A stretch of 64,000 nt of DNA from the NCBI RefSeq assembly GCF_026226615.1, contig NZ_JAJAPB010000006.1, positions 62,001-126,000 of the forward strand, written 5' to 3'. This stretch comes from Geovibrio ferrireducens. GTDB taxonomy: Bacteria > Chrysiogenota > Deferribacteres > Deferribacterales > Geovibrionaceae. The notes below the pieces were generated by a model. It was not told the origin of the DNA and made no database searches. It saw only the letters and a list, made by a program, of their open reading frames with translations. Positions 18,315 to 27,952 of the stretch are shown here, piece by piece. The position numbers and the translations under genes are program-made. How positions within the stretch are numbered: the stretch's first letter is position 1; each line of letters starts with the position of its first letter.

Positions 18315-21146
18315 TTAGCGTTTGAGAGTGAGAAGTTCCTGAAGCATTTCATCACTGGTGGTGATAACCCTTGAGTTCGCCTGGAACCCTCTCTGAGTGG
18401 TGATCATACTGACAAACTCATTGGAGAGGTCAACGTTGGAGTTTTCAAGCGCTCCGGACATTATCTCGCCCCTTGCGCCTGTCTGCGGTTTGCCTATCGC
18501 CGCTGTGCCTGAGTTGCCGGTTTCAGCAAACAGTGTGTCACCTACTTTCAGAAGACCCTGATTGTTGGTGAATGTTGCCAGAGCAACCTGAGCTATTGTC
18601 ATGACCTCACCGTTGGTGTAGTAGCCTACAATTTCCCCTGCGGGGTTGAACATTACCTGTTCAAGCGAACCCACTGCGTAGCCGTCCTGCTCGGCGCTGT
18701 TTTTGGAGGATTCCTTAGCAGAAATGTACACTCCGTCATAGCTTGCAGGAGTTCCCAGAAACATGGAGACATTGCTGATAACACCTGCGCCGTTAGCCGG
18801 GTCGAAGTTAAAGCTGAGATCTGTAACCCTTGTACCAGAGGTGGATGAAAGATAGTTGAATGAACCGTCATTATTGAAGTTCAGGAGTATTTCATTTCCG
18901 CCTGTCTGATTAAAGGAGACGCTTGTCGCCGGATCGGTTGTGGAAAGAGTCAGCTTCCAGACATTACCTGAGGAGCTGACCATGTTGTAAGTATATTTCA
19001 GCGTGTGGGCATTACCCTGAGCATCATAAATGGTCTGAGTGGTTGCCATCTGTCCGCCGCTTGCCGTCTGGGTGGTCTGGTACTCAAAATAGTCATAGAA
19101 GTTCTGATAGCTGGATGCGCCTATAACCTCAAACTTAAGGTAATCAACAGCATTAGACAGACCTTTCTCGCCCGTGACTTTGATCTTGCCGCTGTTCTCC
19201 TCTATGTCACTGATATGCTGCTTAACCTGATTCTCAGTGGAGTTCTCGAAACCGAGGTAGCCCGCCATCATAGCTCTTAAGTCGTCAACAGTGGAACCCA
19301 GAGCGGGTATTGTCCCCGTTCCCTGAAGATCGGTTCCGCCGACAGAGCCTTTAAACTGGAGTATGGCTGTCTCATCAAGCCCAAGAGAGTCGCCGGAGCT
19401 CGTATAAAGCTGCGTAAGCAGGTCATCCCCTTTTGCGTATCTGAGGAACTGTTCAGAGTAACCGTAACTTACAGATGCAACAAAGGCGGGATCATCGTCC
19501 GGGTCAACAGGCTGAAGATTGAGTGATCCTGCGGGGGTGATATTGCTTTCGAAAACTGAGCCGCTGTATGCCTTATCCACCATGAAGTTTGAAAGGGTGA
19601 GCCCTGTTGTGGTTCCTGTGAGAGTGTCATACTCTCCAAGGTTTCTGAACTCGAACCTGCCCGTGGTTTCATCAAAACTTACGCTGAATTTATCGGCCTG
19701 AATAACGTTTCCGTCTATCGCCTGCTCAATTATTGCGGCGAGTTCTGCGAGAGTATCGAAATCTCTTCCGGCATATTTGGTCTGCTCAAAAAGAATTTCG
19801 TCACTGTTTCTGGAGGTGGAAGCTTCGTTGTAAGTTCCTGCCAGAGACTGCATTATAACCGCAAGATACGGAGTTCCGCTGAAAGAATTCACCTGAACGT
19901 CTATACCGTTGTCCGTATCCCTTGTTATCTTAATTTTACCGTTCACAACATCCACGCTGAAATCTGATGCAGGTGCGGCGGTGGTATCGAATGTTATGGT
20001 TTCACCCGCTGCCCATGAACCGCTCCACGCTGTGGAGGGGATAGTGAACAGAGGCTCCCCTGTCACCGGATCTGCCGCTGTGTATGTCTGTCCCACAACG
20101 CCGCTGTTGATTGCTCCGGAAACAGAACCGACCACATTAAATCTTGCCGGGTTAGTGGGATCTATGGTGACTGTCCAGCTTTCTGTTGTGGCATATGATG
20201 CATTGGGAGTGACAACTGCCTCATTGAAGATACCGTTAACGGAGGTCTCAACAAAATTGTTCGCCACTGCCCCGTTGCCGACTGCAGCTTCAAGTTTGTT
20301 CTCAATTGCAGTAGCAAGCTCGCCCATTGTCCTGAAATCCACACCGTACTTGAATGTATAGGGTGTGCTGTTTATGTAAACAAGCAGGTTGGATTCGGAA
20401 GCGAGATTGAGGTTCACATCAGAATCACTGTATGCGTACATCATATCCGTTATTTCTGTTGCATGAGCCTTAATGACGATAGGCTCATTCTCAGCCAGAT
20501 CCATCTTAACGCCGTTTGTGGAGAAAACAGAGAAAATATTATCTGAACTGTTTGCTGTGTGCAGAAGCGCGGGATATTCAAGCACAGAAGACTTGGCAAC
20601 TGTGTTGAGAACAGCGTTCATGGACACTTCTGTGGTGGCTTTCGCCTGAATTGTCTGGAAAGCGGGACCAACTACTATGTCGCCCACTTCCCCGTTATCT
20701 ATCAGCTCGCCGGTGAGGGGGTCCGCCATCCACCCCTGAACAGGGTAGCCGGCAGCGTTAACAAAGGTTCCGTAACGGTCAAAGTTAAAGTCCCCTGCCC
20801 TTGTGTAGTAATACTCATTGAGCCCTTCGCCCCTCACAACGAAAAATCCTTCGCCCTGTATGGCAAGGTCTGTTGTCTTGCTTGTTGTTGTCGGCGTACC
20901 GGCTTCAAAAATGTTGTCAACGGCAGCCAGGTATCCGCCCAGACCCACCTGACGTGGGTTTACCCCACCTCTTGCATCTGTGGGGGTTTTACCGCCCACA
21001 AGGGTCTGGCTGAAGAGATCCTGAAAAACAGCACGGCCGGATTTGAAGCCCGTGGTGTTAACGTTTGCTATATTATTACCTATAACGTCCATAGCTTTCT
21101 GATTGGTGTTCAGACCGCTGATGGCCGAGTACAGTGAACGCATCAT
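18315..21146 (-). CDS. flgE: Flagellar hook protein FlgE (very large form)
   Basis: Subunit of the flagellar hook. N-terminal rod-like segment (SLYSAISGLNTNQKAMDVIGNNIANVN, shown in two parts: SLYSAISGLNTNQ and NNIANVNTTGFKSG) and C-terminal helix (ENSNVDLSNEFVSMITTQ, RGFQANSRVITTSDEML) are typical. At 943 residues it is about twice the enterobacterial size; the extra length is in the central surface-exposed domains, rich in Thr, Ser and Asn. Large hooks are also known in epsilonproteobacteria. It is the last gene of fliK-flgD-flgE. Two consecutive ATGs open the gene; the first is used here, with GGAG seven bases before it. Confidence 0.95.
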   Translation of the reverse strand: MMRSLYSAISGLNTNQKAMDVIGNNIANVNTTGFKSGRAVFQDLFSQTLVGGKTPTDARGGVNPRQVGLGGYLAAVDNIFEAGTPTTTSKTTDLAIQGEGFFVVRGEGLNEYYYTRAGDFNFDRYGTFVNAAGYPVQGWMADPLTGELIDNGEVGDIVVGPAFQTIQAKATTEVSMNAVLNTVAKSSVLEYPALLHTANSSDNIFSVFSTNGVKMDLAENEPIVIKAHATEITDMMYAYSDSDVNLNLASESNLLVYINSTPYTFKYGVDFRTMGELATAIENKLEAAVGNGAVANNFVETSVNGIFNEAVVTPNASYATTESWTVTIDPTNPARFNVVGSVSGAINSGVVGQTYTAADPVTGEPLFTIPSTAWSGSWAAGETITFDTTAAPASDFSVDVVNGKIKITRDTDNGIDVQVNSFSGTPYLAVIMQSLAGTYNEASTSRNSDEILFEQTKYAGRDFDTLAELAAIIEQAIDGNVIQADKFSVSFDETTGRFEFRNLGEYDTLTGTTTGLTLSNFMVDKAYSGSVFESNITPAGSLNLQPVDPDDDPAFVASVSYGYSEQFLRYAKGDDLLTQLYTSSGDSLGLDETAILQFKGSVGGTDLQGTGTIPALGSTVDDLRAMMAGYLGFENSTENQVKQHISDIEENSGKIKVTGEKGLSNAVDYLKFEVIGASSYQNFYDYFEYQTTQTASGGQMATTQTIYDAQGNAHTLKYTYNMVSSSGNVWKLTLSTTDPATSVSFNQTGGNEILLNFNNDGSFNYLSSTSGTRVTDLSFNFDPANGAGVISNVSMFLGTPASYDGVYISAKESSKNSAEQDGYAVGSLEQVMFNPAGEIVGYYTNGEVMTIAQVALATFTNNQGLLKVGDTLFAETGNSGTAAIGKPQTGARGEIMSGALENSNVDLSNEFVSMITTQRGFQANSRVITTSDEMLQELLTLKR

Positions 21147-21204
21147 AAGCGCACTCCTTAATCCGCTGATTGAAAAGGGGAGAACACTGCCTCCCCTGCC
21201 AGCC

Positions 21205-21897
21205 TTAGTAACTTCTTACTGCAATAACTTTATCAGCGTCGAGTTCCTGTCCGAAAAGATCGAAAACGATTTTGCCGTCCTTCTGTGAAACACCGGACAC
21301 ATAACCGTTTCCGTAAGTTGTGGCACTGATCTCACTGCCTGAGGAATCATATGCCTTAACAACATATTTGTACTGACCTGCACTCACTGTCTCGCCTTCG
21401 GAGTCAAGGCCGTTCCAGGCTATACTGTTGCTGCCGGAAGCAAGCTGCCCCGCATCAACACTGTTTATGAGATTCCCTGAGGTATCATAAACATAGATCT
21501 CCGTCTTATAGCTGGGTGTTGCAAGGTCGAATGTGAGAACTGCTCCCTCTCCGTCAAAAACAACTGAGTTGCCTTCGTACTCCACCATCTTTCCGATAAA
21601 GCTGGCAGCACTGTACAGAGATTCGATGTCGTTTGATGCTGAACCGCCGTCCACAAGCTTATTCACCGCAGTATTGATATTCACAAGCTGCTCAACCATT
21701 GAAAACTGGCTGGTCTGGCTGGTAAGCTGGTTGTTATCCATCGGTTCAAGGGGGTCCTGATTCTTAAGCTGGCTTATGAAAAGATTCAGGAAATCCATCA
21801 TGTCCATTTCGGTGGTTCCGGTAGTTTTCTTAGTTGAAGAACTACTGGTGCTTCCGCCGTTAAGAATATTCTGTACCGAATCAGATATCGTGGTCAT
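21205..21897 (-). CDS. flgD: Flagellar hook capping protein FlgD
   Basis: 230 residues. N-terminal cap motif (DFLNLFISQLKNQDPLEPMD, then QTSQFSMVEQLVNINT), C-terminal tudor/Ig-like half with SNSIAWNGLDSEGETVSAGQY. It scaffolds hook polymerisation by FlgE, whose gene follows 58 bases downstream. Confidence 0.95.
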   Translation of the reverse strand: MTTISDSVQNILNGGSTSSSSTKKTTGTTEMDMMDFLNLFISQLKNQDPLEPMDNNQLTSQTSQFSMVEQLVNINTAVNKLVDGGSASNDIESLYSAASFIGKMVEYEGNSVVFDGEGAVLTFDLATPSYKTEIYVYDTSGNLINSVDAGQLASGSNSIAWNGLDSEGETVSAGQYKYVVKAYDSSGSEISATTYGNGYVSGVSQKDGKIVFDLFGQELDADKVIAVRSY

Positions 21898-21912
21898 AGT
21901 AACCTCCGTGAC

Positions 21913-23040
21913 TTACGCGTAGAGACCTCTTGAGGGGTCAGTCTCTTCTTCTGTGATGTCTCCTACCGCAAATTCACTTTTACTGCCGCCTGAGTTCTTC
22001 TTCCTGAAAAACTGCTGGTCGGTTCCGTCCTTGGAGTCCTTTTCGGCAAAGAAAAATTCCATTTTTTCAAGCACAATCCCTTTTGCTTCCAGCTGCTGTC
22101 TTACGCTTTCTGCGTTATTGACAAGCAGGTTTCTCGCCTGGTCACTCTCCATAGTGATCCGGGCGCTTATCTTGCCGGCGTTGTCCACCAGCTCGATATG
22201 CAGCTTACCCAATTCTTTCGGCATAAGCTGTATGGTAAGCTTTTTCTGATCGCCCGCCTTGGTATACTGTACAAAGTCGGCAATCTTATTAATATCCCTG
22301 GGAGTAACTATCTTAACTTCAGGCTGTTCCTGTTCGGTTAAGATATTCTGCCCCGGTTTAATTACGGTTTCCCCCACATCCATGTCGGGTATATCCGCTG
22401 TTGAAGTCTTGGCAATCTGTTCTTCTGAGGGAACATCCTCTGCGGTCAGCGGTTTTACAATTTCAGCTATCTTGACTTCCTCTTTGCTTATCTTTGCCTC
22501 TTTAGGCATAGAAAGCTTTTCAAAAGCCTCTTTAGCCGCCTGCTGCTCGCTGTCTGTAAGGTTCTGTTCCGCCTGTGTGTAACCCTTTGCTTTAAGAGCT
22601 TTCAGCATAGCAGAATCAAGAGCCGTACTGCCCGCTGCGTTCTGTGCATCTTCCGCAACGAATGCTTCTGAGAACTTTGCTACGGTTTCCTCCACGCTGA
22701 TTCCGTTCAGCATGAGTATTTCCTCAAGATTTTCGAGGAATGCCACCGCATCCTCCTCGGTTTCCAGAGAGTCAAGTTCCTTCTTTAACTTCTCCTTCTG
22801 CTCCGCGGGGATAGAAAGTCCATCAATTACTTTTCCGGCCTCAGCCTTAGGGTCTCTTTTAACGGACCTTTCAGTCTGAGCCTTTTCAGAAGCGGCTTTT
22901 ACATCGGTTCCGGTCAGCCTGCTTTTGAGAAAATCATCAAAAGAGCTTTTCGAAGCCTGTGAACCGTTCTGTGCGGAGATGGCGGTGCCGAATGAAGGGA
23001 CTTTCCCCGTGCCCGGCGTGATGAATGACATCAAATCCAT
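21913..23040 (-). CDS. fliK: Flagellar hook-length control protein FliK
   Basis: 375 residues, Glu/Lys/Ala-rich and poorly conserved except for the C-terminal Flg_hook domain (about 250-340: LTIQLMPKELGKLHIELV, SARITMESDQARNLLV, LRQQL-like VRQQLEAKGI). It measures hook length and switches export specificity, consistent with its place before flgD and flgE. I start at the ATG preceded by GGAGG at 7 bases; a GTG two codons earlier is less likely. Confidence 0.9.
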   Translation of the reverse strand: MDLMSFITPGTGKVPSFGTAISAQNGSQASKSSFDDFLKSRLTGTDVKAASEKAQTERSVKRDPKAEAGKVIDGLSIPAEQKEKLKKELDSLETEEDAVAFLENLEEILMLNGISVEETVAKFSEAFVAEDAQNAAGSTALDSAMLKALKAKGYTQAEQNLTDSEQQAAKEAFEKLSMPKEAKISKEEVKIAEIVKPLTAEDVPSEEQIAKTSTADIPDMDVGETVIKPGQNILTEQEQPEVKIVTPRDINKIADFVQYTKAGDQKKLTIQLMPKELGKLHIELVDNAGKISARITMESDQARNLLVNNAESVRQQLEAKGIVLEKMEFFFAEKDSKDGTDQQFFRKKNSGGSKSEFAVGDITEEETDPSRGLYA

Positions 23041-23064
23041 TGACACACCTCCGACGTATATATA

Positions 23065-23080
23065 GAAAAGTCCGTGCCAA
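23065..23080 (-). promoter_or_regulatory. Sigma-54-like promoter element before fliK
   Basis: Minus strand reads TTGGCACGGACTTTTC: a perfect -24 box (TTGGCACG) with the -12 box TTTC instead of TTGC. Spacing between the two boxes is correct. The leader to the fliK ATG would be only about 15 bases, which is tight. Hook operons use sigma-54 in several phyla. Confidence 0.4.
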
Positions 23081-23175
23081 ACTGCTTCAGATCGGGGGTT
23101 TGGATGAAAAGATCCGTTAGAATCAAGGGTTTGATTGTGATCAGGCTAAAGTTTTTTATAAATCTGCCGATATAC

Positions 23176-23265
23176 GATCAGGAACTTTCTTCCTGATCCG
23201 AAAAGCAAAAATTTCCCTGTCCATGCAAAAACAGCAAATCTTGTCACGGTTGTTTCTGAACCGTG
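23176..23265. other. Two hairpins between lpxB and fliK
   Basis: Perfect stem GATCAGGAA/TTCCTGATC with a 5-base loop (23176-23198), and CACGGTT/AACCGTG with a 7-base loop (23245-23265) flanked by CCATG and CATGG. The second lies 15 bases after the lpxB stop and may end that transcript, but neither is followed by a clean T run. Confidence 0.45.
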
Positions 23266-23279
23266 CATGGGGATAATTT

Positions 23280-24419
23280 TTACTTCAAATCAGAAGAGTC
23301 TTCCCTGCTTTTCAGGAAATCCGCAATAACTTCTGCACCCTTTCGGGAAGGGTTCAGGCCGCGGAAAAGCCTTCCGACATTCTCCACATCCTCTTTTACG
23401 GAACCGTATGACTTGAAAATTTTCTCTGTGAAATCAATAAGTTTGGATGCGTTTGCGTCATCCTGCACTGCTTCGGGTACTATGGCTTTCCCCGCCACAA
23501 GGTTGGGCAGACCGATAAACTTCACTTTCACCAGGAGTCTGCCTATAAAGGCTGTCAGTCTGCCGACCTTATACAAAATAACCATTGGCGTACCGCTCAC
23601 CGCAGTTTCGAGGCTTGCAGTGCCGGAGCACACCCACACCAGATCGGTATGCTTCATTATATCCGCAGTCAGAGTGGCAACCTTGTAGTTCCTGCTTTTC
23701 AGCACTCCCGCCAGAAGCTCCTCACTGATTGACTCAGCCTTGGAAACAATAAACTGATACTCGCCCCTGAGGGCATCGGCAGCACTCAGCATCACAGGCA
23801 GAATCGTTTCCACCTCCCTCTGTCTGCTGCCGGGGAGTATCCCTATAGTCTTTTTATCAGGATCAAGCCCCGCCGCCCTGAAAAAAGAGTCCCTGTCCGC
23901 ATATTTATATTCAAGGTGATCCACAACGGGATTACCTATGAAGTGCGCGTTTATCCCCTCTTTCCGGAAGATATTCTCCTCAAACGGCAGAATGCACAAA
24001 AGGAGATCCACACATCTTCTTATTGTTTTGACACGCTTGTAGTTCCATGCCCAGACCTGCGGGGCTATGAAATAGATAACAGGGATGCCGGATGCCTCAA
24101 GCTTTTTTGCGAACTGCAGGTTAAATCCTGGATAATCCACAAGAATAACCGCATCGGGCTTTATTTCGTCTATTTTTTCAAGGAGAACATCGCGCACTTT
24201 GAAAAAGAAAGGGAGTTTTTTTATAATGCCGTCCAGACCTATTACGCTCAGGTCATTTATATCGTAATATTGTTCCTGACCGAGAGCGCCAAGGCGAGCT
24301 CCGCCGGTTCCGAACGCTTTTATATCATAATACGCGGAAAGTTCCCGGAGGAGATTGGCTGCATGAGTATCGCCGGACTGCTCCCCGGCGATGATAAAGA
24401 GTTTTTTACTTTTCAACAT
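23280..24419 (-). CDS. lpxB: Lipid-A-disaccharide synthase
   Basis: Glycosyltransferase that joins UDP-2,3-diacylglucosamine and lipid X in lipid A synthesis; peripheral inner-membrane enzyme. 379 residues, normal size. Seen: AGEQSGDTHAANLLREL at the N-terminus, YFIAPQVWAWNYKRVKTI, LPGSRQREVE and SGTASLETAVSGTPMVILYK. Its start lies inside the end of pilQ (14-base overlap), so it is the tail of the hisI-pil operon. Confidence 0.96.
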   Translation of the reverse strand: MLKSKKLFIIAGEQSGDTHAANLLRELSAYYDIKAFGTGGARLGALGQEQYYDINDLSVIGLDGIIKKLPFFFKVRDVLLEKIDEIKPDAVILVDYPGFNLQFAKKLEASGIPVIYFIAPQVWAWNYKRVKTIRRCVDLLLCILPFEENIFRKEGINAHFIGNPVVDHLEYKYADRDSFFRAAGLDPDKKTIGILPGSRQREVETILPVMLSAADALRGEYQFIVSKAESISEELLAGVLKSRNYKVATLTADIMKHTDLVWVCSGTASLETAVSGTPMVILYKVGRLTAFIGRLLVKVKFIGLPNLVAGKAIVPEAVQDDANASKLIDFTEKIFKSYGSVKEDVENVGRLFRGLNPSRKGAEVIADFLKSREDSSDLK

Positions 24420-26769
24420 AGGGCGTCAGAAATACCAGAAGCTCTTTTCTTGTGCTTCTTTTCTGAGTTCCCTTGAACAGATGGCCGAGTATCGGGAGTT
24501 TGCTGAGACCGGGCACTCCCTGAACATAATTGATTTCCTCATCCTCGTAAAGACCGCCTATGACAGTTGTTTCTCCGTTGGCGAGAAGAACCTTGGTCTC
24601 CGCTTTTTTCTCATCAGCGGTCGCCGTTGTGGAGGTTATTTCGCCGAGTGTACTTTTTTCCACAAGAATATCAAGGAAAACCATGTCATTTGAAGTTATG
24701 TGCGGCTTGACCTTGAGTATGATACCGGTGTCAATCTCTTCGGTTTTGGTGTCATCACCGGAGGGGACTATCAGTGCCTTGCTGCCGCTTTTTATGGTGG
24801 CCTCCATATTGTCCAGAGTGGTCACTCTGGGGCTGGAGATTGTTTTCGCCTTATTCTGGCTCTCAAGCGCGCTCAATGCGAGATCAAGCCCGAAAGTTCC
24901 TGTTCTGTTCATGATTCCCAGAGCAAATGTCCCCACGGATTCCGCAGCGGGGATGTTCACCATATACCCGCTGGAATCGCCGCCCACATTGACTGTGTTG
25001 GGGAAGTGAACCTTGGTTGTGTCCTGCACTTTGGCGCCCCACTGAACACCGAAGTTGAGGCTGTTGATGTCGGAGACTTCCACAATCCTCGCCTCGATGG
25101 TAACCTGAGGGGTACGTTTATCCACAGTCTTCATAAGGCGTTTGATCTCGGTTATAACCTCCGGTGTATCGCGCACAACGAAGCTGTTTGTTCTGGCTTC
25201 CACCTCAACGCTGCCTCTCTTGGAAAGCACCGACTTAACTATGCCCGCCAGAGAAGATGCATCAGAAAAGTTAACAGGCACTATCTCCGTTCTCAGCGGA
25301 GCAAGCTCTTTTGCCTGTTCCGCAGCGCGGAGCTTGGCTGCTTCGGCATTCTGCCTTTCCTCATACTTCTGGCTTGAGGTTATCCAGACTATGCCGTTCT
25401 CCTCTATCTTGGTGAGGTTTCTGTCGCGGAGTATCAGTCTGAGAGCGGTTTGGTAGTCAACTTCCTTAAGGTAAAGCGTAACCTTGCCCGTGACCTCCTC
25501 ACCGAAGATCACGTTCTTTGCTCTGCCGAAATATATAAGGCGTATAGCCTCCCTGAGATCCATGTCTTTCATATTGAGAGTGACCAGATCCTGAGGCTTC
25601 GGCGCTTTTGCAGCCTCAGCACCTGCGGAGGAGGGCTCAGAGAGAGACATATCAGCCCTTGCGAACTCCTCAAAGCTCGCGCTGACCAGAATGCCGTCCT
25701 GAGTTTCGTCCACTCTGGCGTATATATCCTTTTCCGGTGTGAAAACTATAACCGGTTTGCCGTCAATCCTTAGAATATCTATATTCCTGAACGGCAGCCC
25801 CGCAAAGCTGAACCTGTTCTGCACAGTGCCGAGCATTTTCACATCCTGGTCAAACTCAAGGTGCAGGGCATTGTTCACCACTTTTTTGGTATAGCTTACC
25901 CGACCTATGAACCTGATGATCACGCTCTGCACGTTTTTATACTGGAGCGCGTCAACCGAGGCTATGTATCTGCTGTCTGCGGGAACTGCGCCCATCTCGC
26001 TGGAAACTGTGAGCTTATCCCCGTCCTGCCCTGCAAACAGAGGCATGCGGGAGGAAACCTTCAGGAGGAAACGCACCTTTTTGGGCGGGTAGTATTCGCC
26101 CACCTTCACATCGGAAACAATGCCCTGAGCGGAGTATCTCTTTTTATTAAGTGAGCTTGTGACATCAAACAGGTCAACATACATAGTGCTGTCATCAAGG
26201 TAGCCGTAGTCATATCTTGCTATGCCGTCCAGACCGAACTCAAGCCTGAGCATCGAGCTGTCTGAAAGGTTTCTGAAACTGCGGACTGCCGATGCGAGCC
26301 CCGCTTTTTCCGGTGCAACAGCGCCCACATCCATTCCGTATTTCTCCAGTGCTGCCGCACTGCTTTTATACACACGGAAGGTGAGGCTCAGCATGCTTTT
26401 ATCCTGCGAATAATCGTAATCCACATTTTCAGTAAGGAGAATCTCTATCTGGCTTGCGTCCTTTCCGGGCACAAATGCGAGCCCCTCAACCACCTCATCA
26501 GAGAAGTTGTATTTGAGAACCTCTTCATTCATCACAGTACCGGGGGCAAAAACCACCAGTCTGTAAGGGCTTTTGGAGTACAGAACCTTAAACTGCGTCT
26601 CCTCAGCGGAGCGCAGGGTCATGGCATATTCCCCGTCGCCGAGGTCGACTATCCTGATTCCGGAAAGCAGGTTGCCCTTAACGGAAGCTTCCTCCACAGG
26701 CTGTTTCCCCGCGCAGGACAGCACGGCAAAAAGCGTCAGTATCAATACTAATATTCTGTATCTGCTCAT
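24406..26769 (-). CDS. pilQ: Type IV pilus secretin PilQ
   Basis: 787 residues. N-terminal region with AMIN-type beta domains, STN-like domain near 395-450 (VTLNMKDMDLREAIRLIYFG), a NolW/secretin-N domain (EIVPVNFSDASSLAGIVKSVL) and the secretin pore domain (QVTIEARIVEVSDINSLNFG to the conserved VPGLSKLPILGHLFKG). It forms the outer-membrane pore for the pilus. Odd point: the signal sequence ends in a lipobox-like LSC, so the mature secretin may itself be a lipoprotein, which could replace a pilotin. Overlaps pilP by 4 bases. Confidence 0.95.
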   Translation of the reverse strand: MSRYRILVLILTLFAVLSCAGKQPVEEASVKGNLLSGIRIVDLGDGEYAMTLRSAEETQFKVLYSKSPYRLVVFAPGTVMNEEVLKYNFSDEVVEGLAFVPGKDASQIEILLTENVDYDYSQDKSMLSLTFRVYKSSAAALEKYGMDVGAVAPEKAGLASAVRSFRNLSDSSMLRLEFGLDGIARYDYGYLDDSTMYVDLFDVTSSLNKKRYSAQGIVSDVKVGEYYPPKKVRFLLKVSSRMPLFAGQDGDKLTVSSEMGAVPADSRYIASVDALQYKNVQSVIIRFIGRVSYTKKVVNNALHLEFDQDVKMLGTVQNRFSFAGLPFRNIDILRIDGKPVIVFTPEKDIYARVDETQDGILVSASFEEFARADMSLSEPSSAGAEAAKAPKPQDLVTLNMKDMDLREAIRLIYFGRAKNVIFGEEVTGKVTLYLKEVDYQTALRLILRDRNLTKIEENGIVWITSSQKYEERQNAEAAKLRAAEQAKELAPLRTEIVPVNFSDASSLAGIVKSVLSKRGSVEVEARTNSFVVRDTPEVITEIKRLMKTVDKRTPQVTIEARIVEVSDINSLNFGVQWGAKVQDTTKVHFPNTVNVGGDSSGYMVNIPAAESVGTFALGIMNRTGTFGLDLALSALESQNKAKTISSPRVTTLDNMEATIKSGSKALIVPSGDDTKTEEIDTGIILKVKPHITSNDMVFLDILVEKSTLGEITSTTATADEKKAETKVLLANGETTVIGGLYEDEEINYVQGVPGLSKLPILGHLFKGTQKRSTRKELLVFLTPYVEK

Positions 26770-27311
26770 GAGGTCTTCTCCTTTGAGGAATCGTCTTTAA
26801 GATAGTCGAGCTTTATGTCCTTAATCTCTGTTTTGGTGTTGCCGAAAATGTCCTTACTGTTGTCGCGTATTTTGATAAAATCCTGACCTATGAAAATGAT
26901 TGTGCTGCGGCTGGCGCTGAAAACATCGCCCGTTTTGAGGTAAAAGCTGTCATCCCCTACGGCGAGAACGGCTATATTGCCTATATCCCCGGTGAGTATA
27001 CCCACGAGTTTGAACTCGTCAAGCTTGTGAACCAGCATGGGGTTGAGGGTGGCTTCCTCTTCCGCCTGAGTCTGTCTGTATATATCCACCACGCTGGTGA
27101 AAGGGTCTTTGGAAAAGGTATAGTCCGGTGCTACATAGACAGTGCTGAAAAGCTCTATCAGTTCGCTTTTCTGTTTCTCAAGCCGCTCAAAGTTAACCTC
27201 TATGGGTTTTACGGGTTTTACCTCTGCCCTGTTTTTCATAAGCTCATCGCGGTCAACTTCTGTGCAGCCGAAGAGAAGAAGTGCAGGGAGAAGGAGAATA
27301 AGTTTTTTCAT
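26766..27311 (-). CDS. pilP: Type IV pilus assembly lipoprotein PilP
   Basis: 181 residues. Signal sequence with lipobox LFGC (MKKLILLLPALLLFGC), then a flexible region and the beta-rich PilP domain (LDEFKLVGILTGD, YLKTGDVF). It links the PilN/PilO inner-membrane complex to PilQ. ATGA-type 4-base overlaps with pilO and pilQ show tight coupling. Confidence 0.94.
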   Translation of the reverse strand: MKKLILLLPALLLFGCTEVDRDELMKNRAEVKPVKPIEVNFERLEKQKSELIELFSTVYVAPDYTFSKDPFTSVVDIYRQTQAEEEATLNPMLVHKLDEFKLVGILTGDIGNIAVLAVGDDSFYLKTGDVFSASRSTIIFIGQDFIKIRDNSKDIFGNTKTEIKDIKLDYLKDDSSKEKTS

Positions 27312-27952
27312 TTCAGATCCTCCTCTTTCTTGGATGCTCTGGCCGCCTTGGTATTCTTGGCATTGCCTTTTGCCGCGGGCTGCGCCGCTGAGCCGGAGTT
27401 GAACTTATATGAATTGAGGCTCGCGCTTACATCCAGAAACCTTTCGCCGGTTTTGGATTTAAGCACATTTATCTGCATATTCTGGAGATTTATTATTTTG
27501 TTAAGGTAGTTTATATCGTACAGATACCTCACAAGGTTCTGATACTGGGTCTCCATCTTCATGTTAAAGTTTACGCTGGAGTGGAAGTTGTCTATCTTCT
27601 TCTCGCCGCCGGGCTGGAAGAGAGTGACCTTCACTCCGTCCTTCTCGGCAAGCCCCACCGCCTCGTCATAAAGCAGGTAGTAGCCCTTTTCGTCAGGCAG
27701 AACCTTGAGAACTATCTGGAACTGCTCCTCCATCATCTCAAGCTGTTTCTTGAAATCATCATGCGCCAGAGCATAGGGCTTGATGTCGTTTATTTTAAAC
27801 ACGAGGTCGTCATATTCCTTTTCGAGTCCTGCCATCTTCTCCTGAAGAGGCATGAGGAACAGATAGTAATATCCGCCTATGATGACTGCTATGACAGCTA
27901 TCTCAATCAGCAGCCGGAAGCGGAACGGAATGGAGGCAAATTTTTTCAGCAT
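27308..27952 (-). CDS. pilO: Type IV pilus inner membrane protein PilO
   Basis: 214 residues: one membrane segment (about 13-32), a periplasmic coiled coil, and the ferredoxin-like PilO core ending near residue 180. The C-terminus is a Lys/Ala-rich tail. Forms a heterodimer with PilN. Overlaps pilN by one base. Confidence 0.92.
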   Translation of the reverse strand: MLKKFASIPFRFRLLIEIAVIAVIIGGYYYLFLMPLQEKMAGLEKEYDDLVFKINDIKPYALAHDDFKKQLEMMEEQFQIVLKVLPDEKGYYLLYDEAVGLAEKDGVKVTLFQPGGEKKIDNFHSSVNFNMKMETQYQNLVRYLYDINYLNKIINLQNMQINVLKSKTGERFLDVSASLNSYKFNSGSAAQPAAKGNAKNTKAARASKKEEDLK

